This document shows positions 1 through 10,246 of a stretch of 64,000 nt of DNA, in pieces. This DNA comes from Faecalibacter sp. LW9 (lineage in GTDB: Bacteria; Bacteroidota; Bacteroidia; Flavobacteriales; Weeksellaceae). Location: positions 744,001 through 808,000 of the forward strand of contig NZ_CP141062.1 in assembly GCF_034661295.1 (NCBI RefSeq), read 5' to 3'. How positions within the stretch are numbered: position 1 is the stretch's first letter; every line of letters begins with the position of its first letter. The position numbers and the translations under genes are program-made. The notes below the pieces were generated by a model, which searched no databases, was not told the DNA's origin, and saw only the letters and a list, made by a program, of their open reading frames with translations.

Positions 1-1703
<1,703 letters not shown>

Positions 1704-1731
1704 TTTTTAAATTAGATGCTATTCAATATAA

Positions 1732-1759
1732 AACCTCGCTCCATGAGCGAGGTTTTTTT
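1732..1759 (+). terminator. Rho-independent terminator after icd
   Basis: Inverted repeat AACCTCGCT / AGCGAGGTT around a CCATG loop, followed by a run of seven T. It lies directly downstream of icd. Confidence 0.9.
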
Positions 1760-1928
1760 ATGTATTTTTATTCGATTCATCGACAAGCTCGGAATAATAT
1801 GTTTCTGTCGCTTTTCTAAACTTGTTTTTAAGATCGCATTAAACATATACGAAGTTAAAAAAAGTTCAACATGACTTTTGAAATTGAATAAATGATAGGT
1901 TTCGTGATTAGATCAGAGTATAAAATTC

Positions 1929-2053
1929 CGTCACTTCGAGTGATTTTCGTTTCGGAGAAAAAGAAAATTGTATCGAGAAGTTAGATGGAATTTCGTCTTA
2001 GTTCTCGATACTTTTAAAATGAATACAATTCATTTTAAACACTCGAACTGACG
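1929..2053. repeat. Palindromic intergenic element (MITE/REP-like), 125 bp
   Basis: The 374-base gap between icd and the next gene holds no ORF but a nested palindrome. Outer arms CGTCACTTCGAGTG (1929-1942) and CACTCGAACTGACG (2040-2053) are inverted repeats matching at 13 of 14 positions. Inner arms GTATCGAGAA (1970-1979) and TTCTCGATAC (2002-2011) are a perfect 10-bp inverted repeat. A further AT-rich hairpin lies at 2014-2038. A decayed half-copy in the opposite orientation occurs at 41048-41138, so this is a dispersed element and not a local terminator. No coding capacity is visible, and any mobilising enzyme is unknown. Confidence 0.75.
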
Positions 2054-2077
2054 AATAATTAATCATTCATCATTCCA

Positions 2078-5000
2078 TTAAAACCTTGCTTGTAGCTGCA
2101 CACTTCCTGTATGAATTGCTTTATTCGCTTCCGTTTTACGACCATCGTACGAAATATTCAATTGTAAGAAAGAATTGATTTGACGTTGCACTTGCAATTG
2201 CCAAACCATATTATTTCCGGCACGTAACCCTTCCATCATTTGGTTTCCAACCACTGAATCTCCATTTCCTACAAAGGCATTTTTCACAAACGAAAAACTT
2301 CCCAATAAACTCATTTTAGAGATTTCATTCCATTGGATTTCCGTTCCTAAATCCGATTGATTTAATTCTTCGATTCCAATGGTATTAACCTTATTTTGGT
2401 ATGCATAAAATACCGAAGCTGAAAAACTCTTTCCGTATTGGTAAGTTAATTTAGGATGTAACTTGAAATTTTCTAATTCGAATCGGCGTGAAGCAAATAC
2501 ATCTGAATGATTCTTTACTTTTCCCATTTCGAATTCATTCTGAATCGAAAACGAAGGCTTGATGTTATATTTCACCAACAAGGTATTGGTTTGCATTTCA
2601 CGTGCTTCGGCACCTGTATACACATAGGTTTGATTTGCTTGTTGATTAAATGTATATGTGGCTAACCATTTGTAATTCGCCCCTTGATTGAAATAGATCA
2701 TCGAACGAATATTTCTTGTTTTCCCTAAGATTAAATCTGAGTTCGTAAATGGATTCCATTCCAAGGTTTCGTCTTCTTTGCGTAATGAATTGGTTGCAGA
2801 AATCACTTGTTGGAATGACCAACGGGCAACAAATTTATTCTTCGATTGAAAGATCTGCTGTGGACGAATTCGCATCGAGAAATTGAACTCATTTTTATTG
2901 GTTTTTAAATATTCAATGGTATTGGTATACACCCGAATATAATTCGCTTGATCGATGAATTCGGCGATTTCAAACTCATCCAATTGCTCTATTCCATCGG
3001 CATTGTAATCGGTCCACTTGTAGATTCCCATTCCATCTGCCACTTTCACATACTGAAATTCGCGTTGAGGCTCTACACCACTTCCTAAGCCATAATCTAA
3101 GTTCATCGTTAGACCTTGGTGAAAAAAGGCTTTATACCATTTGATATTTCCAACCATAAACGCTTCGTTCGGAGCATTTTCGTATTGATAATTCACTTTA
3201 CGGTAATGGAAATTCATTCCCAATTGATGATCCGCTTTCTGAATCAATTGCGAATTAAAAATAATTCCTTGGCTCGTTTGCATTCGGACCCAATTGTTCA
3301 ATCGAATCGAATCATCGCGTCGGCTGTAAACCGTTACATCCAATCGACGTCCAATTGAATCGGCTCAACCACCTTTGATTTGCACTTCGTTGTATTTAAA
3401 ACTTAAAGGCGATTTTGTTTCCGTTTCGTGTATCAATCGATCGTTATCTTCTCCATAAAAACGTGAGCCAATCCAGAATTGTTTCCCCATCTTATGTTTG
3501 CCATCCACATCATAACGGATGTATTTCGAATCTTGATCCGTCGCCTTTGTCGACAACTGATTTATATTCGCTTTCCACTCGTCTTTTTCAGTCACAAATT
3601 GAGCATTCAATTCGTTTTTCACCCCTTGGTAATAATTTCTATAATCCAAATACGTCAATCGATAAGAGGTTTTCAATTTGTTTTTCCAATCCGAATCAAA
3701 TCCAGCTTTCGCCAATAATTGTCTTAATCCTAAATATTCTTGCGCAATATTAAAATCACGTGCAAACTCTACATTTCGAATCCCCTCTACGGTGTAATAA
3801 TTTTGATTCATAAAATCAATTTCAGCCGTTGGTGCAATTTTAAATTGATTGATTTGAAATTCTTTTTGAGCCAATAATCTTCCGGCTAGCCCCACATTAT
3901 TTTCATCATCCAAAGAAGAAAAAAGATTAAAATCGTTGTTGCTTAAACCTCCATCAAATTGAATAAATCCATTCTTTTTGAAATCATATTTTGTATTGAT
4001 TGTATAAACTTGAGATTTTTTCGGCGCTACCAATTGTTTAATCGGTTCATAATCTCCTTGCGGAATTCCAGCAATAGGCGCAACATATTCATAAACTTTT
4101 CCGTTTTGTGTTGCATTGATCGAACGATAATTTCCTTGATTCGTTCCTAAATAAGTGAAAGTAACTTGATACAATTCGTCCTCTGGATTCGTAGAATACA
4201 CAAAAATCGTTGCACCATTTTCGGTTTCTTTGCGGTATAGAATTTTATTCGAATCATAATCCGTTAAAACCGCCGATACTGAATACATACGAGAGCGGTC
4301 ATTCCCAGCATCCGCCAAAATCTGCTTTTCTTCGTCCGATAAATCCGAACCTAAAGTGCTATTTTTTGAATCGGATTGGGAATAAAAGTGACCAGCGATC
4401 TTGAATCGATCGCGTTGGTGACGAATTCCACCGTATAAGAAAATCTGTGAATAATTTCGGCTGTTATAAAGGTATTCAACATGAATACGTGTATTTGAAG
4501 TAATTAATCGATTCGTTGTAAATGTAATTTCTCCGGTATTGTAATTGATGACATAATCATTGGTTTCGCCACGCGTTAATTGCACACCATCAATAAACAC
4601 TTTCTCCGAACCTGAAAGTACAATGACATACAATTCGTTGTTTTGACCGGTTAAGCGATATGGTCCTTGATTCCCATCTTGCCCTATAAAATCAATTTCC
4701 TTGAATTCACCACGTGTTACACTTCCTGTTGCAAAAATATCAGTCGTTGATTGTTCATTCTCTAAATGCGTAGACAACTGCAAACCGGTTACTTTTTGAG
4801 AAAAACGATTGTAATAATCATCGGTATGATTAATATCGATATGTCCGGCACGAACTTTTGAAGTTTTGTTCGCTAGTTCAATATAAACACGGTCAAAATC
4901 TTGCAGTTTTTGGGTATACCCATCGGTTTCGATTGGTACATTATTATCCGAAATCGCTGCTTTAATCGTGATGTCATCCGATAAATTCCCACTTAATTCC

Positions 5001-5494
5001 AAATCCAAAGACGATTGTACTGAACCGCTTTGATTGTTTCCAAAACGAATCCCACGTACTAATGAACCACGACTGTTTAAGCCTTTGAAAAAATCATTCT
5101 TTTGTAGAATTTTCTGGGGATTAATCTGATGAAATTCATCGACTTTTTGATTGTTAGAGACAATTAAACTCGAATCTCTTTTTGCGATAAAGGATTTTGC
5201 TAATTGCGGATTGATGTAGTATTGAATTTTGATGGGAAGCCCTTGATAAATCGAATGCAGATAGACTTCATTTCGAATTAAATCTTTCGTATAATCACTG
5301 GATGGGATCGAATTTCCATGCTCATCCAACACCTGAAATTTCTCGTTTAAAATTCCAAAACTATTGAGTTTTATCGTATCCGAAGCAATATGATGTTCCT
5401 CGCGTAGATTTGGATTTTGCCAACCGCTTTCCTGTGCTTGCAACGTTGCAAACATGAAGATTAAATAAAATAGTAGGTAAAGTCGGTGAAACAA
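2078..5494 (-). pseudogene. Large secreted/outer-membrane protein split by an in-frame TGA at 3365-3367
   Basis: Two minus-strand open frames (5494-3365 and 3343-2078) lie in the same frame, separated only by one TGA codon plus seven codons; the downstream frame then opens at a TTG. Read through, the product is about 1138 residues: signal peptide (residues 1-20, LFATLQAQ-type end), an N-terminal region with short beta-repeats, and a long C-terminal half alternating aromatic and polar residues, as in an outer-membrane beta-barrel. An EF-hand-like DYNADGIEQLDEFE lies in the C-terminal part. I recognise it only as a conserved Bacteroidota envelope protein of unknown role. The stop follows KGG and could derive from TGG by one transition. 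Both halves otherwise look intact, so the lesion is recent, a sequencing error, or read through. Confidence 0.75.
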
Positions 5495-5561
5495 GCTTAA
5501 TTTTTACTGCAAATTAAGTAAAAATCCATTGTCTACCATTTGCAAGAATAATGTTTAAGCA

Positions 5562-6611
5562 TTAATTTAATTTTTCTTTCAGTTTCTCTACAACTTTTGA
5601 AGCGCTATCATCTTGTACAAAAACCATATCATTTCCTTCGCCATAAGGACGATATTTATCCACTAACCCCGCTTTAAATAATCCTAAGGTTTTCGTTGGA
5701 GCGGCTACCCCTAAATGCATCATCCCTGAATCTGCAGCTACCAATAGTTCACAATTATTCATTACAGCTGCTATTTCTCGAACATCTTTGCTATAAAATG
5801 TTGGTAATTTTCGATTCAACATAGATATATTTTCTACGGGTAAAATTTCAATCAAATTATATTTTTCTGAAAATGTAGGATTTACTTGTTCATATAAATC
5901 ATCCCACCATTGTGAACTGTAACACTTACTACCAGTAGCATAGGTGAAAAATGCAATTGTTTTTTTACTTGAATTTTTGTTCACTTGATCTAATAACTTC
6001 TGACCTGTTGCTATTTCTGCTGCCGATAAATTAAGATTTAATATCGGGTATGGTGTTGCTATCGTTTTTCCTTTCACAAATTTTAAAAACTGTCGAAATT
6101 GGAATACCGGCATTTTTGCTAAATGAACTTGTTCTAAAGCAGTTGGGTCAGATAAAAATTCATCTCCAAATAATTTAAATTTTGAACGTGACACCAAAGT
6201 CGAAATTCTTCCCGATGATGATTCTTGATGAACGTTGATGGCTAGATCATATTTTTTATCTCGAATTTTAAACCAAACCTTGATGTAATTTATTAAATCT
6301 TTAAATGGTTTTTTCGGCAATTCGATGATTTGATCGACTTGTGAATAATTTTGAAAAACAATTGGAGCTACACGGCTTTTTACAAATACATCAATAACCA
6401 CCTGAGGGTTCTCTGTAATAATTTCTTGTATTAATGGTGTGATTAATAATGTATTTCCTAAGCGTTGGTTAGGACGACAAATCAACACACGATTGATTTT
6501 AAAATTTGGATCAATCTTACCTTTTTCTGCTAAAAATCTATTTCCAATGTTACCTGTTAAGGCTTTCATTATCGTACGGCGATAATGGTTAATTTGACTT
6601 TTAAAACTCAT
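5562..6611 (-). CDS. Glycosyltransferase family 9 (heptosyltransferase-like)
   Basis: 349 residues resembling ADP-heptose:LPS heptosyltransferases (GT9, GT-B fold), which add sugars to the inner core or to surface glycans at the cytoplasmic face of the inner membrane. Evidence: N-terminal Rossmann-like start with ICRPNQRLGNTLL around residue 45, which is the GT9 signature (D/N-x-x-L-G-D/N); DLAINVHQES in the middle; and the C-terminal donor-site motif AADSGMMHLGVAAPT near residue 295, the GT9 D(T/S)GxxH signature. Bacteroidota often use such enzymes for non-heptose sugars, so the donor is not predicted. It stands alone, with 210 AT-rich bases upstream in which I see nothing. Confidence 0.85.
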   Translation of the reverse strand: MSFKSQINHYRRTIMKALTGNIGNRFLAEKGKIDPNFKINRVLICRPNQRLGNTLLITPLIQEIITENPQVVIDVFVKSRVAPIVFQNYSQVDQIIELPKKPFKDLINYIKVWFKIRDKKYDLAINVHQESSSGRISTLVSRSKFKLFGDEFLSDPTALEQVHLAKMPVFQFRQFLKFVKGKTIATPYPILNLNLSAAEIATGQKLLDQVNKNSSKKTIAFFTYATGSKCYSSQWWDDLYEQVNPTFSEKYNLIEILPVENISMLNRKLPTFYSKDVREIAAVMNNCELLVAADSGMMHLGVAAPTKTLGLFKAGLVDKYRPYGEGNDMVFVQDDSASKVVEKLKEKLN

Positions 6612-6821
6612 TGTTTTAATCGGGTGTGCTACTTAATATTTTCAAAATGAATGTATAGAAAAATCTAAAATTTACCTACAAAATTCTGTAGTAAAGTAAC
6701 GACGAAGTATTGAATTTCTTGTATTTAATTTCATGAATATATCTAATTTATTTTAAACCTTTTACACTTAATTCTAAAATACGATTCCAAAAAAACAAGC
6801 TCTTATAAAGCTTATTATCAT

Positions 6822-7526
6822 TTATTTTGTTTTCGTTGGACGAACTTCAATTTTACTTGGAAGTACATTTGGATTCATTTTTAATAAATCGACTACCATT
6901 TGCCCTAAATCTTCTGGTTGAATTTTCCAACCATCGTTTTCATTCGGTTGATGATCGTTAAAATGAGACGTTACAGATCCTGGCATAATCGTCGTGCATT
7001 TGATGTCATAATTTCTTAAATCTAACATTGCTGCTTGTGTAAATCCTACCACTCCAAATTTAGACGCATTGTAACCAGCACCTTGCGCAAAGAAATTTGT
7101 ACCTGCCAAAGAAGCAATCGAAATATAGTATCCTTTGTTAGCTTTTAATTGCTCAACTGTTGCTTTCATTGTGTGAAATACTCCTGTTAAGTTTGTATCG
7201 ATCATCGCTTTCCAATCTTCTAAAGATAACTCATCGACTGGCGCAAATTTTCCCAATCCTGCATTCGCAATTACAATATCTAATTGTCCGAACTCAGTAA
7301 CAATTGCTTCAACGGCTTTTACCTCATCCTCATAATTTCGAACATCTGATTGTAATGCTAATACATTCTGATTTCCTAAAGCTTGTTTTGCTTGTTCAAC
7401 ATCAGCTAAATTACGACCTGAAATAGCTACTTTAATTCCGTTTTCTACTAACGCTTTCGCAATTCCAAAACCGATTCCTTTTGTCCCACCTGTAATGTAG
7501 GCAACTTTATTTTCTATTGTTTGCAT
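6822..7526 (-). CDS. Short-chain dehydrogenase/reductase (SDR)
   Basis: 234-residue classical SDR, an NAD(P)H-dependent oxidoreductase. The cofactor motif TGGTKGIG is at residues 14-21, the NAG motif near 88, catalytic Ser in SIASLAG near 137 and the catalytic YNASK near 150. The arrangement resembles the 3-ketoacyl-ACP reductase-like or sepiapterin reductase-like branch, but the substrate cannot be read from the sequence. It is the last gene of a same-strand run with the SH3 protein upstream (12 bases away), so cotranscription is possible. Confidence 0.9.
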   Translation of the reverse strand: MQTIENKVAYITGGTKGIGFGIAKALVENGIKVAISGRNLADVEQAKQALGNQNVLALQSDVRNYEDEVKAVEAIVTEFGQLDIVIANAGLGKFAPVDELSLEDWKAMIDTNLTGVFHTMKATVEQLKANKGYYISIASLAGTNFFAQGAGYNASKFGVVGFTQAAMLDLRNYDIKCTTIMPGSVTSHFNDHQPNENDGWKIQPEDLGQMVVDLLKMNPNVLPSKIEVRPTKTK

Positions 7527-7538
7527 AGTATATTCTTA

Positions 7539-8309
7539 TTATTCTTGTTGTAACCAATTCCATTTTCCATTTTTCCAAAAGATATATCCACCTCCACAAG
7601 ATTCTTCAAAATGTACATAGATGGCATCATAATTTAATTTCACAATTTCATTTTTCGGTACATCTTTCATTTCTCTAAAATCATCGGTATAATTAGACCA
7701 TAATGGCGTTTGTTTATCAACTTTGTAAAGTATTCCGAAATCATAACTCGAGATATTAAATGGATCTTTTTCACCTCCTAAACCATAAATTTTAGAGCCA
7801 TTTTGTTGATGATTAACAATTATCAAACGTATATTTCCGTTAACATCAGTCATTCGATATAAATCATCCGAAAATCCATCACCAAAAAAATCTCCTTTCA
7901 GAGCAAATGTTTTAAAAGATGTTGATAAATAGAAATCTTTTAAACCTGAATATTTTTGAATCTCTTGATCTTGTAGCTTTATAAATTCTGATTTTAACAT
8001 CAAAAATCCATTAAAAGCAAATAAATCGGAAGGCGTATATTCTGTATTTTGATCAAAAATAACTTGTCCCAAATCATTTGAGTTGAGCTGTACCCAATGT
8101 CCTTGAATTTGTTTTCCGTTATCTGAAACTGAAAATGGATTTAACTTTTTCACTACATGAACTCCTGCGCCATATGGTATTTTCCCAAATCTTTTACCAT
8201 TCGGCTGCTCTCGTACCACTAATCCACTTGGGGCAGTTACGATATATTCTTGTGCTTGTGTATAAAGCATCGCACAAAACATGAAAAGATAAAAGATAGA
8301 TTGTTTCAT
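7539..8309 (-). CDS. Secreted SH3-domain protein, paralogue 1
   Basis: 256 residues with a signal peptide ending in TQAQ. An SH3b-like segment (residues 20-80, SGLVVREQPNGKRFGKIPYG) is followed by a conserved C-terminal module with KDFYL, KGDFFGDGFSDDLYRM and GGEKDPF motifs, the second resembling an aspartate-rich calcium loop. The downstream-oriented neighbour at 8327-9088 has the same architecture and the same motifs in the same order, so the two arose by tandem duplication. Probably periplasmic or surface-located; the function is unknown. Bacterial SH3 domains commonly bind cell wall or peptides, which is family knowledge and not shown here. Confidence 0.75.
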   Translation of the reverse strand: MKQSIFYLFMFCAMLYTQAQEYIVTAPSGLVVREQPNGKRFGKIPYGAGVHVVKKLNPFSVSDNGKQIQGHWVQLNSNDLGQVIFDQNTEYTPSDLFAFNGFLMLKSEFIKLQDQEIQKYSGLKDFYLSTSFKTFALKGDFFGDGFSDDLYRMTDVNGNIRLIIVNHQQNGSKIYGLGGEKDPFNISSYDFGILYKVDKQTPLWSNYTDDFREMKDVPKNEIVKLNYDAIYVHFEESCGGGYIFWKNGKWNWLQQE

Positions 8310-8326
8310 AGGGATATTTTATTCGT

Positions 8327-9088
8327 TTACTTTAGGATATTCCATTTCTTTCCATAACGGTAAATGTAGCCTCCTTTGTTCTGTAAATCATTCAAATATA
8401 ACACATCATACGTAAATATTTTAATGTCATTTTTGGACACTTGGTTCATCAACTTTGTTCCATTTCGATCTGCCCAAAACGGTGTATTTTTAGGTACTTT
8501 ATAGAAATAATCAAAGTCGTAATCCGAGATACCAAATGGATCTTTTGGACCACCTAGTGCATAAATATCACTTCCTACTTTTTTATTGTTAATAGCCATA
8601 ATACGCACATTTCCATCAGGCGAAATCATACGATACACGTCATCTTCTACACCATCTGCAAAAAAATCACCTTTAATAGCAAAAACTTTATAAGAAGTCG
8701 CTAAATAATAATCTTTTAACGCTGGATGTTTGGCAATTTTATTTTCCGCTTGTTTGATAAATTCCTTTTGATTCGTTAAATAACCATCAAACACATATAC
8801 CCCTTGCGGATCATAACTTTCATCAAAATTTGGATCAATAATAATTTGGGTTGATTTTCCATCAATTTTTACCCAATTTCCAGCAATCGATTTTCCGTCG
8901 TCTTTAATCACCAATGGATCCGATTTTTCTAAAACTTTTACTTGATAACCATATGGAATTTTACCAATTTTTTTTCCACTAATGCTTGTACGAACCGTTA
9001 ATCCATCTACTGCATTCACATGATAAATTCCTTGTGCCGATGCAAAAGCACTCATCGACATCAATAACACTAAAAGTTTATTTTTCAT
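8327..9088 (-). CDS. Secreted SH3-domain protein, paralogue 2
   Basis: 253 residues counted from the ATG at 9088. The frame is open further upstream to 9220, but that extension overlaps the crotonase gene and would bury the signal peptide (LLVLLMSMSAFASAQ), so the internal start is preferred. SH3b-like region at residues 20-75 with DGLTVRTSISGKKIGKIPYG; the C-terminal module has KGDFFADGVEDDVYRM and GGPKDPFGISDYDF, matching the paralogue immediately downstream (17 bases between stop and next start). A terminator separates it from the upstream crotonase gene. No enzymatic motif was seen. Confidence 0.75.
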   Translation of the reverse strand: MKNKLLVLLMSMSAFASAQGIYHVNAVDGLTVRTSISGKKIGKIPYGYQVKVLEKSDPLVIKDDGKSIAGNWVKIDGKSTQIIIDPNFDESYDPQGVYVFDGYLTNQKEFIKQAENKIAKHPALKDYYLATSYKVFAIKGDFFADGVEDDVYRMISPDGNVRIMAINNKKVGSDIYALGGPKDPFGISDYDFDYFYKVPKNTPFWADRNGTKLMNQVSKNDIKIFTYDVLYLNDLQNKGGYIYRYGKKWNILK

Positions 9089-9104
9089 TTCTGTTTTAAA
9101 AATA

Positions 9105-9128
9105 AAAAGCTCCCATGAAGGAGCCTTT
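9105..9128 (-). terminator. Probable terminator after the crotonase gene
   Basis: Read on the minus strand, a GGCTCC / GGAGCT inverted repeat around TTCATG is followed by a T-rich tract. It lies just downstream of the crotonase stop and upstream of the SH3 paralogue start. Confidence 0.65.
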
Positions 9129-9140
9129 CTAACTAATTTC

Positions 9141-9911
9141 TTATTTAAAATTTGGTTTTCGTTTTTCGACAAAGGCTGTCGTTCCTTCCTTGAAGTCTTC
9201 TTCTTCAAAAAGGTTACCAAAACTCTTTATTTCGATGTCAAATCCATTTTCTTTATCCGATGCATTGATGGCATTAATCGCCTGAGCAATTGCAATAGAT
9301 GAATTTCGCGTGATTTTTCCAGCAATTTCTTTCGCTCGATTGATTAATTCAGCTTGTTCCACCACTTCATTCACCAAGCCAATTTGTTCTGCCTTTTCGG
9401 CTGTAAACATATCAGCTGTCATAATGGCTTGCATCGCACGACCTTTCCCGATTAATTTAGGTAAACGTTGTGTCCCCCCATATCCAGGGATTAATCCAAG
9501 CGTTACTTCTGGTAACCCTAATTTAGCATTGGTTGATGCAATACGGAAATGAGCAGCCATTGCTAATTCTAATCCTCCACCTAAAGCAAATCCGTTAACG
9601 GCAGCGATAACAGGTTTTGGAAAATTCTCTACTTTGTTGAAAACTCTTTCTTGACCTTTAGCTGCTAATTGTTGACCTTCTTCTGCATTAAAACTTGCAA
9701 ATTCTTTAATGTCTGCTCCTGCCACAAATGACTTTTCCCCTGCTCCTGTTAAGATCACGACACGGATATCATCGTTGGATTTCGCTTCATCAAAAAATGC
9801 AGATAGATCATCTAGCAATCCTTTGTTTAAAGCATTCAAAACTTGTAGACGATTTAAAGTAACAACTGCAATTCTATTTTCTATTTCTACTAATAAATTC
9901 TCGTAAGTCAT
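9141..9911 (-). CDS. Enoyl-CoA hydratase/isomerase family protein (crotonase)
   Basis: 256 residues, the usual crotonase length. It would hydrate 2-enoyl-CoA in fatty-acid or amino-acid breakdown. Signature elements: the oxyanion-hole segments SFVAGADIKEF (near residue 62) and ALGGGLELAM (near 107), and the second catalytic glutamate region LPEVTLGLIPGYGGTQRL (near 130). Both glutamates expected of a true hydratase are present. It is a single gene, with a terminator downstream and the divergent trp operon leader upstream. Substrate chain length is not predictable. Confidence 0.9.
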   Translation of the reverse strand: MTYENLLVEIENRIAVVTLNRLQVLNALNKGLLDDLSAFFDEAKSNDDIRVVILTGAGEKSFVAGADIKEFASFNAEEGQQLAAKGQERVFNKVENFPKPVIAAVNGFALGGGLELAMAAHFRIASTNAKLGLPEVTLGLIPGYGGTQRLPKLIGKGRAMQAIMTADMFTAEKAEQIGLVNEVVEQAELINRAKEIAGKITRNSSIAIAQAINAINASDKENGFDIEIKSFGNLFEEEDFKEGTTAFVEKRKPNFK

Positions 9912-10046
9912 TGTCTTGATTTTGTGATTTTTTAATGTCTTAATTTAAGAATTTAAAAATAAGGGATTTTCTTGAGATTATTAAAATAAATGATTTTCAT
10001 TTACTCTTGGTTGAAAATGAATGATTTAAAAAATAACATAAAAATA

Positions 10047-10077
10047 TTTGTATAAATAAAAATCCTTTTTACATTTG
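10047..10077 (+). promoter_or_regulatory. Promoter of the trp operon
   Basis: TTTG at 10047-10050, a 19-base spacer and TACATTTG at 10070-10077 match the Bacteroidota sigma-ABfr consensus (TTTG, TAnnTTTG). The predicted start of transcription is at about 10083, the first base of trpL. Confidence 0.75.
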
Positions 10078-10082
10078 TCCCA

Positions 10083-10145
10083 ATGAAAACATTATTTACA
10101 AATAACTGGTGGTGGAAATTCGAACAGCAAAACGTTGGTTCGTAA
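10083..10145 (+). CDS. trpL: trp operon leader peptide with three tandem Trp codons
   Basis: A 20-codon ORF (starts MKTLFTNN, then WWW, then KFEQQNVGS) lies between the operon promoter and a strong terminator. The three adjacent TGG codons at 10107-10115 are the hallmark of a ribosome-stalling leader peptide that senses charged tRNA-Trp. There is no ribosome-binding site, and the ATG coincides with the predicted transcription start, so the leader may be translated from a leaderless mRNA. The last codons (10134-10141) double as one arm of the antiterminator. Confidence 0.85.
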   Translation: MKTLFTNNWWWKFEQQNVGS

Positions 10146-10201
10146 GACCTCTATATAGTTATATGTAGAAAAGGCTTGTCGGAACCGACAAGCCTTTTTT
10201 T
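10134..10201 (+). promoter_or_regulatory. Tryptophan attenuator: terminator and competing antiterminator
   Basis: Terminator: AAGGCTTGTCGG (10171-10182) pairs with CCGACAAGCCTT (10185-10196), followed by T8. Antiterminator: GTTGGTTC (10134-10141, inside the leader ORF) can pair over all eight bases (one G-U) with GAACCGAC (10182-10189), which removes the terminator's 3' arm. A ribosome stalled on the Trp codons at 10107-10115 would leave 10134-10141 free, so the antiterminator forms; a ribosome reaching the stop at 10143 would cover it, so the terminator forms. The pairing is read from the sequence; the mechanism is the classical model applied by inference. Confidence 0.85.
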
Positions 10202-10246
10202 GTACCCTAAATTTAAAAAACATCCCAATTTCAAATATCAAATTCA

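Noticed and set aside
8327-9220. Long 297-residue form of SH3 paralogue 2
   Set aside because: The 44-residue extension overlaps the crotonase gene and a terminator, and places the signal peptide in the interior.
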